Shown here in pieces: positions 1 to 7,269 of a stretch of 64,000 nt of DNA. Numbering within the stretch: position 1 is the first letter of the stretch; each line of letters begins with the position of its first letter. Origin of the DNA: Nitrospirillum sp034653355 (GTDB taxonomy: Bacteria; Pseudomonadota; Alphaproteobacteria; Azospirillales; Azospirillaceae); assembly GCF_034653355.1 (NCBI RefSeq), contig NZ_JAYEER010000001.1, forward strand, positions 1,550,001-1,614,000, given 5' to 3'. The translations under genes were made by a program, and so were the position numbers. The notes beneath the pieces are model-generated. The model worked only from the letters and a program-made list of their open reading frames with translations. It did not search any database and had not been told where the DNA came from.

Positions 1-1
1 G

Positions 2-37
2 CTGGGCGTGCCGCCGAGCCGTTACCTGCGGGCCTGA
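2..37 (+). CDS. C-terminal end of a gene cut by the window edge, AraC-like regulator
   Basis: The first bases read in frame as the twelve-codon tail LGVPPSRYLRA followed by TGA. A Gly-Val-Pro-Pro-Ser-x-Tyr string close to the C-terminus is typical of the second helix-turn-helix of AraC/GlxA-type transcription regulators, which usually end just after it. A hairpin terminator follows five bases later, which supports a real gene end. Only eleven residues are visible, so the family call is an inference. Confidence 0.4.
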   Translation: MGVPPSRYLRA

Positions 38-41
38 ACGA

Positions 42-71
42 ACAGGGCGGCGCTCGCCGGCACCGCCCTGT
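42..71. terminator. Hairpin terminator between convergent genes
   Basis: A perfect 9-bp stem ACAGGGCGG (42-50) / CCGCCCTGT (63-71) with a 12-base loop lies between the stop of the partial plus-strand gene and the stop of the minus-strand gene at 99. The T-tract is weak on both sides (CCTTAAG on the plus strand). It probably serves both genes. Confidence 0.5.
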
Positions 72-98
72 CCTTAAGCCCAAAGACCATGCGGACGG

Positions 99-362
99 TC
101 AGACCGCCTGGAACGTGGCGATGGCCGGCGCGCCAGCCATCTGACCCGTGTAGGTGACGATGAAGGGAACAGGCAACTGCGGCCCCAGCAGAACGGTGGC
201 GGTGATGATGTACTCCTCCCCCTTCGACAAGCCCTGGCCCGTGACGGCGAAGACGGTGACGTTGGGGGACGGCCCGCCCCAGACATAGCTGCCGATGCCA
301 CCAGCGATGTTGGCGCCGTGGCCCGAGATGCGGGTGTTGGTGAATTCAGTCACGCCGGCCAT
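99..362 (-). CDS. Small hypothetical protein, beta-rich
   Basis: An 87-residue protein that I do not recognise. It is rich in Gly, Thr and Val, has no cysteine, no membrane segment and no clear signal peptide, and the alternating hydrophobic pattern suggests a small beta-sandwich. Two in-frame ATGs exist, at 374 and 362. The second is preferred because GGAG lies six bases before it, while the first has no ribosome binding site. It lies 187 bases downstream of the minus-strand cyclase gene and ends against the hairpin at 42-71. An own promoter in 375-548 is possible but not obvious. Function unknown. Confidence 0.6.
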   Translation of the reverse strand: MAGVTEFTNTRISGHGANIAGGIGSYVWGGPSPNVTVFAVTGQGLSKGEEYIITATVLLGPQLPVPFIVTYTGQMAGAPAIATFQAV

Positions 363-548
363 TCCGATCTCCATTTTCCAAAGGGTTGAGGCCCAAGACG
401 ATGCGAGCCGCGGCGTGCGGCATTAAATTGTTCGCATTTGCGATAGGGCACGCATAAGGTGTGCCGCAATGCACCAATCGTCAATTCAAAAAAGGGCAGA
501 GTCGGAAAAAATTCTTATTTAGGTTGTGGCGCGCCAAGCCGTCCGCCT

Positions 549-1325
549 TCAGGCGTCGATGATGGCCACCGCGCGGGTCCAGCCGGCCGACGCCCCCTTG
601 ATCTTGGCCGGGAAGCAGCTGACGGTGAAGCCGGTGGGGGGCAGCGCTTCCAGATTGTACAGCTTCTCCAGATGGCAATAGCCGATGTCGCGGCCGGCCT
701 TGTGGCCTTCCCAGATCAGGCCCACGTCCTTGGTCACGGCGAACTTCTTGGCGGTGTGGGGGAAGGGGGCGTCCCAACTCCACGCGTCGGTGCCGGTGAC
801 GCGCACGCCCCGCTCCGTCAGGTACAGCGTCGCCTCCCGCCCCATGCCACAGCCGGCGCCCAGGAAGTCGGCATGGCCGTAACGCGAGCCGGCGCGGGTG
901 TTGACCAGGACAATGTCCAGCGGCCGCAAGGTGTGGCCGATGCGCGCCAGTTCCGCCGCCACTTCGGCGGCACTGACCACATGGCCATCAGGCAGGTGAC
1001 GGAAGTCCAGCTTGACCCCGGGATTGAAGCACCACTCCAGCGGCACCTCATCGATGGTGATCGCCCGCTCCCCCTTGTTCATGGTGGAAGCGTAGTGCCA
1101 GGGCGCGTCCAGATGGGTACCGTTGTGGGTGGACAGACGCACGGTCTCGGCCGCCGCGAATTCCGCGTCCGGCATGTCGTTGGGGTCCAACTCGGGGAAG
1201 AACATCGTCAGCTCATGCAGCGTGTCCTTGTGTGTCTGGTACTCGATGTGCGGGCGCATGAAGGGCGGATCGGCCACCACGTCGTTGTCGAGGGTGACGG
1301 AGATGTCGATGAAGGTGCGGGCCAT
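549..1325 (-). CDS. Cyclase-family metal-dependent hydrolase (kynurenine formamidase-like)
   Basis: A 258-residue protein of the Cyclase family (PF04199), a manganese/zinc hydrolase fold shared by kynurenine formamidase KynB and several amidases and lactone hydrolases. The family metal motif HxGTHxDAPxH is intact (HNGTHLDAPWHY, roughly residues 89-100). A good ribosome binding site (GGGAGGATAAGG) precedes the ATG. It stands alone, away from the kynurenine operon at 54-57 kb, where the KynB gene is frame-broken. It is longer than KynB (about 210 residues) and resembles the broader cyclase group, so its substrate is unknown and it should not be called KynB. Confidence 0.8.
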   Translation of the reverse strand: MARTFIDISVTLDNDVVADPPFMRPHIEYQTHKDTLHELTMFFPELDPNDMPDAEFAAAETVRLSTHNGTHLDAPWHYASTMNKGERAITIDEVPLEWCFNPGVKLDFRHLPDGHVVSAAEVAAELARIGHTLRPLDIVLVNTRAGSRYGHADFLGAGCGMGREATLYLTERGVRVTGTDAWSWDAPFPHTAKKFAVTKDVGLIWEGHKAGRDIGYCHLEKLYNLEALPPTGFTVSCFPAKIKGASAGWTRAVAIIDA

Positions 1326-1668
1326 TTGGTATCCTTATCCTCCCGTTTTGGGTCCGCATTAGACCGGCGCGCGGGGGTAAAAGGAAAATCGATAAAACCC
1401 ATGCGATATCATCGACGGGGCGGATAGATCAGGCCCCTTTAGGTGTGGCCAAGTTGCGGGCCCGTCAGGCGGCGGGAATTGAGGCTTTCATCCTGTCAGG
1501 TTACCCGCATGTGGGCAAATGCGACCTGCTCGCCCACCGCGTCCTGCCGCATTTGAGCCATGGCCCCATTTTAAAACGTTTCTTGAAGGGGAACATCTGT
1601 ACCCTTAACCCCAGCCGCAACCGCCGGTATACAGGCGGCTTGCGGCTGAATTACGGGATGCGTCGGCC
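1326..1668. other. Divergent intergenic region, no gene seen
   Basis: These 343 bases separate the minus-strand cyclase from the plus-strand TetR gene. Frames crossing it lack coding character. It should hold both promoters. The only clear structure is the long inverted repeat at 1613-1647, close to the TetR start. Confidence 0.5.
1613..1647. promoter_or_regulatory. Long inverted repeat upstream of the TetR gene, candidate operator
   Basis: The left arm AGCCGCAACCGCC (1613-1625) and right arm GGCGGCTTGCGGCT (1634-1647) are complementary over their whole length except for one unpaired base, around the centre GGTATACA. It ends 21 bases before the TetR ATG. TetR proteins usually bind palindromes at their own promoter, so an autoregulatory operator is the simplest reading. 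An RNA hairpin in the leader is the alternative; no T-run follows. Confidence 0.5.
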
Positions 1669-2316
1669 ATGGCTGTGGAAGAGTACCGGAAACGTGTGAA
1701 ATCCGAAAAGCGCGCGGCGGCCCTGGCCGCCGCCGGCCGGGCCTTCCTGTCCCAGGGCTACGACCGCACCACCCTGGCCCATGTCGCCAGGGAGGCCGGG
1801 ATCTCCACCGGCACGCTGTTCAAGCACTTCCCCACCAAGGCCGCCCTGTTCGAGGGCATCATGGAAGAGCTGTGGGAGGTGGATCCGGAGCTGCAGCGCC
1901 CGCTGCCATCCGCCGGCAATCCCGCCGCCGGCCTGACCACCATCGGCCATGATTATGCCGGCAAGCTGCGCCAGCCCCACACCGGCCCCCTGTTTCGCGT
2001 GATCATCGCGGAGGCGCCGCGCTTCCCCGAACTGGGCCGCGCCCTGTTCCTGCGGGGCAAGGCGCCTTACCTCGACCGCCTGCACGCCTACCTGCGCGCC
2101 GAAATCGCGGCCGGCACCATGGCCATCCATGACGTGCCACTGGCCGCGCGCCAGTTCCTGGGCATGATCAACGACCTGATCTTCTGGCCCACCTTCCTGG
2201 CCGCCGACCAGGTGGTGGATGATGCCGAGGTGGCGCGGGTGGTCGATGAGGCGGTGCTGACCCTGCTGGCCCGCTACGGCCGGCCGGTCAAGGGCGGGGC
2301 GGTATCGCCGGGTTGA
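1669..2316 (+). CDS. TetR/AcrR-family transcriptional regulator
   Basis: A 215-residue DNA-binding repressor. The N-terminal TetR helix-turn-helix is clear at about residues 13-60 (AFLSQGYDRTTLAHVAREAG followed by STGTLFKHFPTKAALF). The remaining helices form the variable ligand-binding and dimer domain, with a C-terminal section like that of AcrR/TetR_C regulators. The ATG has only a weak ribosome binding site. The 3' end overlaps the convergent esterase gene by 29 bases. Its targets are not evident: candidates are itself, the divergent cyclase at 549-1325 and the convergent eut-linked run. The long inverted repeat at 1613-1647 is a likely binding site. Confidence 0.88.
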   Translation: MAVEEYRKRVKSEKRAAALAAAGRAFLSQGYDRTTLAHVAREAGISTGTLFKHFPTKAALFEGIMEELWEVDPELQRPLPSAGNPAAGLTTIGHDYAGKLRQPHTGPLFRVIIAEAPRFPELGRALFLRGKAPYLDRLHAYLRAEIAAGTMAIHDVPLAARQFLGMINDLIFWPTFLAADQVVDDAEVARVVDEAVLTLLARYGRPVKGGAVSPG

Positions 2317-3172
2317 GCCGCTGGGCGAACAGCCATTCCCGCCAGCCGGGCGCCAGGATCATGTCCGGCGGCACGCGGTGTTCCATGCCCTGATAACGCA
2401 CGAAGACAGGCGCGCCGCCGGCGGCGGCCACCGCCTCCGCCCAGGCATGGTCGGGCGCGTAGGGGTTCTCCCTGTCCTGGTCGCCATGGACCTGCAGGGT
2501 GGGCACGCCCGCCACCCCCGCCGCCCGTGCGCGATCCGGCGGCACGGCGGAAAAAGCCACCGCGGCGGCGAAGCGGCCCGGCTTGGCCACCAGCGCGTCC
2601 AGCGCCGCCGAGGCTCCCATGGAGAAACCCACGACATAGATCCGCGCCGTGTCCACCGGCAGGCGTCCCGCCAAGTCATCCACCAGGGCCAGCACGGCGG
2701 GCAGGGAGACACCGGGATGGGATGCCAACAGGCCGTCCTCGCCCGGGGCATAGTCGGCGCTGCGCGCGTCCACCTGCGGCACCACCACATAGGCGGGGAA
2801 GCGCCGCCGCAGGTCGGGCAGGGCCCAGGCCTTGGCGAAGCCGGTCATCTGCCCGGCATTGTCGTGGCCGATGCTGCCGGAGCCGTGCAGGACCACCACC
2901 AAGGGCAGCTTGACCAGCGCCGGCTGGGCCGCCACCACCGTGGCCGGGACCAGCAAGCGGTAGGGCACGGCTCGCCCATCGGGGGCCGTGTAGGTCTTGG
3001 CCGCGAAGTCGTCGCTGAGCGGCGTCCTGATGACCTCCTCCACCGCCTGGAGGTCGGCCGGCAGCGGGGCGTAGGGCAGGGTGCGTTCCTCGATGCGTCC
3101 CGCTTCCGCCTGTGCCGCTGATGCCAGCGCCATCATCGACAACGCCACCCAACCTGTCCGCGGCACGGCCAC
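2288..3172 (-). CDS. Exported alpha/beta hydrolase, PHB-depolymerase/esterase-like
   Basis: A 294-residue serine hydrolase with an N-terminal signal peptide (hydrophobic stretch ending ASAAQAEAG), so probably periplasmic. The oxyanion region HGSGSIGHDN, the nucleophile elbow GFSMGAS, an acid near HGDQD and a histidine in GMEHRVP make a complete Ser-Asp-His triad. The layout matches predicted peptidases and PHB-depolymerase-like esterases (LpqC/prolyl oligopeptidase type). The start is GTG; a second GTG six bases on has better spacing to the GGGAGAG site and may be the true one. It starts seven bases after the eutC stop, so it is probably the third gene of the eutB-eutC unit. Confidence 0.8.
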   Translation of the reverse strand: MAVPRTGWVALSMMALASAAQAEAGRIEERTLPYAPLPADLQAVEEVIRTPLSDDFAAKTYTAPDGRAVPYRLLVPATVVAAQPALVKLPLVVVLHGSGSIGHDNAGQMTGFAKAWALPDLRRRFPAYVVVPQVDARSADYAPGEDGLLASHPGVSLPAVLALVDDLAGRLPVDTARIYVVGFSMGASAALDALVAKPGRFAAAVAFSAVPPDRARAAGVAGVPTLQVHGDQDRENPYAPDHAWAEAVAAAGGAPVFVRYQGMEHRVPPDMILAPGWREWLFAQRLNPAIPPRP

Positions 3173-3179
3173 CTCTCCC

Positions 3180-3965
3180 TTAGTCCGCCAGCAACATGGG
3201 GGCGCAGCCGTTGACCAGCAAGCGGTCGCTTTCGTCCTTCAGGGCGACACCCGTCACCTGGCGGCGCCAGGCCTCACGCAGCAGCCAGGCCAGCTTGAAG
3301 GCCGCCAGTTCGTGGCCCAGGCCGCCGTCGCGGATGTTGGACAGGCAGTTGCGTTCGGCATCCAGGCGGCCGGGCGCGGGGTTCAAGGTCAGGTAGACGC
3401 CCAGGCTGTCAGGGGCGGACAGGCCCGGCCTCTCCCCGATCAGCACGGCCACGGCGCGGGCGCCCAGCGCCTGGCCCACCGCGTCGCCCAGGGCCACCCG
3501 CGCCTGGGACGCCACCACCACCGGGGCCAGGCGCCAGCCCTCTTGCCGGACCCAGGGCAGGAAGGCGGCCAGCAGGGGCAGGGCCTGGCGGTGTACCGCC
3601 GTCGCCGACAGGCCGTCGGCGATCACGACCGACAGATCAGGGCTGGCGGTGGGCAGGGCGGCCAGCGCCAGCCGGCTGGGCGTGTCAAGCAGACGTCCCA
3701 GGTCCGGACGGCTGAGGTAGGTGGCGCGGTCGGGTGCGGCGCTGTGCACCGCCACCGGCGCCACCCCCAGGGCCGTCAGTTGCTCCACCAGGCCGGCGGC
3801 GTCGAACGGGGTGTGCACGGCATCGCGCGCCTGGGCGTGCGCCAGGGCGAAGCGCAGCACCTCCGCCGTCGGCAGGCTGTCGCCGGCGCGGCCCAGGGCG
3901 ATGCGCGCCGGCGTGGCGGCGGCCAGGTGGGTCCAGGCGTCGGACGTGACCGTCGGCTTGTCCAT
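3180..3965 (-). CDS. eutC: Ethanolamine ammonia-lyase small subunit
   Basis: A 261-residue light chain of the adenosylcobalamin-dependent lyase that splits ethanolamine into acetaldehyde and ammonia. Family landmarks are present: the LGRAGDSLPT segment near the N-terminus, the VVIADGLSA segment, the GERPGLSAPDSLGVYLT segment and the late AERNCLSNIRDGGL region. The start at 3965 is chosen because it sits in a TGATG overlap with the eutB stop; a longer frame upstream is only overlap with eutB. It is of normal family length. No shell, reactivase (eutA) or EutR regulator gene lies nearby, so this would be a cytosolic, non-compartment form. Confidence 0.95.
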   Translation of the reverse strand: MDKPTVTSDAWTHLAAATPARIALGRAGDSLPTAEVLRFALAHAQARDAVHTPFDAAGLVEQLTALGVAPVAVHSAAPDRATYLSRPDLGRLLDTPSRLALAALPTASPDLSVVIADGLSATAVHRQALPLLAAFLPWVRQEGWRLAPVVVASQARVALGDAVGQALGARAVAVLIGERPGLSAPDSLGVYLTLNPAPGRLDAERNCLSNIRDGGLGHELAAFKLAWLLREAWRRQVTGVALKDESDRLLVNGCAPMLLAD

Positions 3966-5353
3966 CAGTGCCACCCCCGCAGCAAAGGCTGGCTCGGCGG
4001 CTGGGGCAGGGGCCGGCCGTCGGCGCCGGTGATGCCCGTGGCGGCCAGCCACGCCTCGAACTCCGGCGCGCGCTTCAGGCCCAGCAAGCGCCGGACATAA
4101 AGGGCGTCGTGGAAGGAGGTCGACTGATAGTTCAGCATGACATCGTCCGCCCCTGGTACACCCATGACGTAGGACACGCCGGCCGTGGCCAGCAGGGTCA
4201 ACAGCGTGTCCATGTCGTCCTGGTCGGCCTCGGCATGGTTGGTGTAGCAGACGTCGCAGCCCAGCGGCAGGCCCAGCAGCTTGCCGCAGAAATGGTCCTC
4301 CAGCCCGGCGCGGATGATCTGCTTGCCGTCATAGAGGTATTCCGGCCCGATGAAGCCGACGACTGTGTTGACCAGCAGGGGCCGGAACTCCCGCGCCACG
4401 GCGTAGGCTCGCGCTTCCAGCGTCTGCTGGTCCACGCCATGGTGCGCGCCGGCGGACAGGGCGCTGCCCTGACCGGTCTCGAAATACATGACGTTGTCGC
4501 CCACCGTGCCGCGCTTCAGCGCCCGGGCCGCTTCCATCCCTTCGCGCAGCAAGGCCAGGCTGACGCCGAAGCCCTCGTTGGCCGCCTGGGTGCCCGCCAC
4601 CGACTGGAACACCAGGTCCAGCGGCACGCCCCGGTTCATCAGTTCGATGCTGGTGGTGACATGGGTCAGGATGCAGGCCTGGGTGGGGATGGCGAAGCGC
4701 TGGATGACCCCATCGATCAGGCGTGCCAGGTCGGCCAGGGTCGACAGGCTGTCCGACACCGGGTTGAGGCCGATGACGGCGTCACCGCAGCCATAGAGCA
4801 GGCCGTCCAGGATGCTGGCTGCCACGCCACCGGGATCGTCCGCCGGATGGTTGGGCTGCAGCCGCACGGCCAGGGTGCCGGGCAGGCCGATGGTGTTGCG
4901 GAAACGGGTGACGACGCCGCACTTGCGCGCCGCCAGGATCAGGTCCTGGTTGCGCATGATCTTGGACACGGCCGCCACCATCTCCGGCGTCAGGCCGGGG
5001 GCCAGGGCCGTCAGCGTCTCCGTCGTGGCCAGGTCCGACAGCAGATGGTCACGGAAACCGCCCACCGTCAGGTGCGAGACGGGCGCGAAGGCCGCCGTGT
5101 CGTGCCGGTCCAGGATCAGGCGGGTGACCTCATCCTCCTCATAGGGCACCAGCGCCTCGGTCAGGAAGGTCTTCAGCGGCAGGTCGGCCAGGCACATCTT
5201 GGCCGCCACGTTCTCCTCTGCCGACTGGGCCGCGATGCCGGCCAGCCGGTCTCCAGACCTCGGCGGCGTCGCCTTGGCCATGAGATCCTTCAGATCGGCG
5301 AAGGTCCAGGTGCGGGGGCCCACGCTGATGCGGTACGGCGCGCGTCCAACCAA
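3965..5353 (-). CDS. eutB: Ethanolamine ammonia-lyase large subunit
   Basis: The 462-residue catalytic chain that binds ethanolamine and, with EutC, the B12 cofactor. The N-terminal block YRISVGPRTWTFADLKDL followed by KATPPRSGDRLAGIAA aligns with the usual family start, and the barrel segments (LNPVSDS, FQSVAGTQAANEGFG, FETGQGSALSAGAHHG, CDVCYTNHAEADQDD) are all present. No ATG lies near the expected start. TTG at 5353 has GAGGGAG at proper distance and gives the right length; GTG at 5359 is the alternative. The reading frame upstream of this is not coding. First gene of the eutB-eutC-esterase run. Confidence 0.93.
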   Translation of the reverse strand: MVGRAPYRISVGPRTWTFADLKDLMAKATPPRSGDRLAGIAAQSAEENVAAKMCLADLPLKTFLTEALVPYEEDEVTRLILDRHDTAAFAPVSHLTVGGFRDHLLSDLATTETLTALAPGLTPEMVAAVSKIMRNQDLILAARKCGVVTRFRNTIGLPGTLAVRLQPNHPADDPGGVAASILDGLLYGCGDAVIGLNPVSDSLSTLADLARLIDGVIQRFAIPTQACILTHVTTSIELMNRGVPLDLVFQSVAGTQAANEGFGVSLALLREGMEAARALKRGTVGDNVMYFETGQGSALSAGAHHGVDQQTLEARAYAVAREFRPLLVNTVVGFIGPEYLYDGKQIIRAGLEDHFCGKLLGLPLGCDVCYTNHAEADQDDMDTLLTLLATAGVSYVMGVPGADDVMLNYQSTSFHDALYVRRLLGLKRAPEFEAWLAATGITGADGRPLPQPPSQPLLRGWH

Positions 5354-5539
5354 ACCCACGTCTCCCTCGATCCCTTGAGCGGCCTCATGGCGCAAGCGAT
5401 CATGACATCGAATACCGGCGTGGAGAAGGCGGCCGCGCCCCCCTCGTCTCAAGTGGCCCCACCTGGGCAGGGGCAAAGCGGCCTCCGCCACGGGGCGGCA
5501 CCCTGGTATGTTGGTTGTGGATGCAGGGGAGGGGCGGGT

Positions 5540-6598
5540 ATGAACCGGTCGGTGTGTTCCGCTGTCTTGGGGGCGTGGCTGTTCTTGGCGGGTACGGCCG
5601 CGGGCGCGGTTCCCGTGTCGCTGGCGCTCGACACATCGGAGGCGGATGAGGCCCTGCGCATCCTGGACAAGCGGGCGACCCATGAAACGGTCACGGCGGA
5701 GGATTGGAACCGCCTGTTCGCCACCAGGCCCTATCAGTGGCTGAAGGCCCGGGAGGCGGCCATGGGACGCCCCCTTTCCGACGAGGACTTCCAGCGTTTC
5801 CTGACGTCGTCGGAAGCGGCGGCCCAGCGGGCCGACTGGGCATCGACCTTGGCGGCCATGAAGCAGGCGGACATGGCCCGGCTGGGCGCCGGGGTGCTGG
5901 CATGGCTGCCGCCAGGGGCCAGCATCCGCGCCCAGGTGTTCCCGGAGATCAAACCGCAGCGCAACAGCTTCGTGTGGAAAAAGCCCGCCACGTCGGAGGC
6001 GGACGATGGCGGCGGCCCGGCCATCTTCCTAGCCGTCAACCATCAATCGCAAGACCAGTTCGAGAACACGGTGACCCACGAATGCCACCACATCGGCCTG
6101 GAAAGCCTGGCGGCGCGACAGGAAGAACTGCAGGCCGGGTTGCCCCCCAATGTGAAGCGCGCCGTGAACTGGCTCAGCGCCTTCGGGGAGGGCGAGGCCA
6201 TGCTGGCGGCCGCCGGCGCCGATCGGCATCCCCATTGGGAAGACGATGCCCTGGTCCGTGCCCGCTGGGACGGCGACATGCAGCGCTTTGCCGCCGACCT
6301 TGCCGCCATCCAGCAGTTGCTGATGGACATCCTGGACGACAAGCTGATCCAGGACGGGGATATCATGAAGCGCGCGGCCCCCTTCTGGGGCGACGCCCAG
6401 GGGGCTTGGTACACGGTGGGCTACGAGATGGCCGTCCTGGTGGAAAATCGTTTCGGCCGCGCGGCCTTCAACGATTGCCTGCTCGACCCGCGCAAGCTTC
6501 TGGAACTCTATAACCAGGTGGCGCAGGAGGCCGACGCGCACGGCGCCCGGCTGGCCACCTGGTCCCCGGAATTGCTGAAACGGCTGCAAGGCGGTTGA
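5540..6598 (+). CDS. Exported putative zinc-dependent peptidase (DUF5700-like)
   Basis: A 352-residue protein with a signal peptide (hydrophobic SAVLGAWLFLAGTAAGA, cleavage near residue 23), so periplasmic or secreted. It has a gluzincin-type zinc site HECHH at about residues 178-182 (VTHECHHIGLE) and an acidic helix downstream (FGEGEAMLAAAG) that could supply the third ligand. This architecture matches the DUF5700 putative zinc protease group, but I cannot confirm the family. The ATG at 5540 follows a G-rich Shine-Dalgarno (GGGGAGGGG). It is divergent from eutB, with 186 bases between them. Substrate unknown. Confidence 0.7.
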   Translation: MNRSVCSAVLGAWLFLAGTAAGAVPVSLALDTSEADEALRILDKRATHETVTAEDWNRLFATRPYQWLKAREAAMGRPLSDEDFQRFLTSSEAAAQRADWASTLAAMKQADMARLGAGVLAWLPPGASIRAQVFPEIKPQRNSFVWKKPATSEADDGGGPAIFLAVNHQSQDQFENTVTHECHHIGLESLAARQEELQAGLPPNVKRAVNWLSAFGEGEAMLAAAGADRHPHWEDDALVRARWDGDMQRFAADLAAIQQLLMDILDDKLIQDGDIMKRAAPFWGDAQGAWYTVGYEMAVLVENRFGRAAFNDCLLDPRKLLELYNQVAQEADAHGARLATWSPELLKRLQGG

Positions 6599-6660
6599 CC
6601 CCCACGACCACGCGTGGAACGGGGCGGATGGAACGGGCGCGACAGTCGCGAAGTTATTGT

Positions 6661-6700
6661 GTACCAATACCTTGGTAGACACCGTTGGGTAGACACCGTT
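6661..6700. promoter_or_regulatory. Palindrome plus 14-bp tandem repeat upstream of tspO
   Basis: TACCAATACCTTGGTA (6662-6677) is a perfect inverted repeat of two 6-bp arms with a 4-bp spacer. Overlapping its right arm, GGTAGACACCGTT occurs twice with a 14-bp period (6674-6686 and 6688-6700). The block ends 14 bases before the chosen tspO start, where repressors or MerR-type activators usually bind. Function is inference. Confidence 0.45.
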
Positions 6701-6714
6701 TAGGGAACGCGCCC

Positions 6715-7200
6715 ATGATGCCCCATGAGGATGAGCCGCCCGCGCCGTCGTCGGTTTCCCGCGCCCTCATCCTCTTCGTCGTCCTGGTCCTGGGGATCGG
6801 GCTGGCCATCGGCTATCTGACGGCGCCGGGCCTATGGTACCTGCGTCTGGCCAAGCCCAGCTTCACGCCACCCAACTGGGTGTTCGCACCCGCCTGGACC
6901 ACCCTCTACGTTCTGGTCGCCATCGCCGGCTGGGTGGTCTGGCGGCGGGACAGGGACAGCCGGCCCATGCGGCTGTGGTGGATCCAGATGCTCCTGAACT
7001 TCTTCTGGTCGCCCATCTTCTTCGCCGCCCATCTGCCGGGCCTGGCACTGGCCGTCATCCTGTTGCTGCTGGCCACCATCCTGGCCTTCATCGCCACGGC
7101 TTGGCGCAGCGACCGGATCGCCGCCCTGCTGTTCCTGCCCTATGCCGTCTGGGTCGCCTTCGCCACCGCGCTGAACGCCGGGATCTGCGTGCTGAATTAG
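6715..7200 (+). CDS. tspO: TspO/MBR-family tryptophan-rich sensory protein
   Basis: A 161-residue integral membrane protein of the TspO (peripheral benzodiazepine receptor) family, which binds porphyrins and cholesterol-like ligands and influences tetrapyrrole and stress physiology. Five hydrophobic helices are visible. The signature regions are KPSFTPPNWVFAPAWTTLYV, the LLNFFWSPIFF block and the closing PYAVWVAFATALNAGICVLN. An ATG at 6715 with AGGGAA seven bases upstream is chosen; an adjacent ATG at 6718 is possible and a TTG at 6685 lies inside the repeat block. A strong hairpin follows the stop. Confidence 0.93.
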   Translation: MMPHEDEPPAPSSVSRALILFVVLVLGIGLAIGYLTAPGLWYLRLAKPSFTPPNWVFAPAWTTLYVLVAIAGWVVWRRDRDSRPMRLWWIQMLLNFFWSPIFFAAHLPGLALAVILLLLATILAFIATAWRSDRIAALLFLPYAVWVAFATALNAGICVLN

Positions 7201-7216
7201 GGAGCGGGCCAGGAGG

Positions 7217-7252
7217 AAAGGGCGGACGCCGGGATTCCGGGACCCGCCCTTT
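7217..7252. terminator. Bidirectional hairpin terminator
   Basis: AAAGGGCGG (7217-7225) pairs perfectly with CCGCCCTTT (7244-7252), and the loop itself contains CCGGGATTCCGGG, which can fold further. The A/T ends of the arms give a short T-run in both directions. It sits between the convergent stops of tspO (7200) and the gene ending at 7270. Confidence 0.7.
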
Positions 7253-7269
7253 CACAACGGATCAATCCG

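Noticed and set aside
430..470. Possible stem GGCAC/GTGCC upstream of the small hypothetical gene
   Set aside because: Only five paired bases; no support as operator or RNA element.
459..1427. Plus-strand 322-codon frame opposite the cyclase gene
   Set aside because: It is the antisense of a clear family gene; its Gly/Arg/Gln-rich composition is typical of GC-rich shadow frames.
1445..1699. Plus-strand open frame of 84 codons in the cyclase-TetR spacer
   Set aside because: No ribosome binding site, no codon bias, and it overlaps the inverted repeat and the TetR start in another frame.
3968..5539. N-terminal extension of the zinc peptidase frame across eutB
   Set aside because: It is antisense to eutB; the real start at 5540 has a signal peptide and a ribosome binding site.
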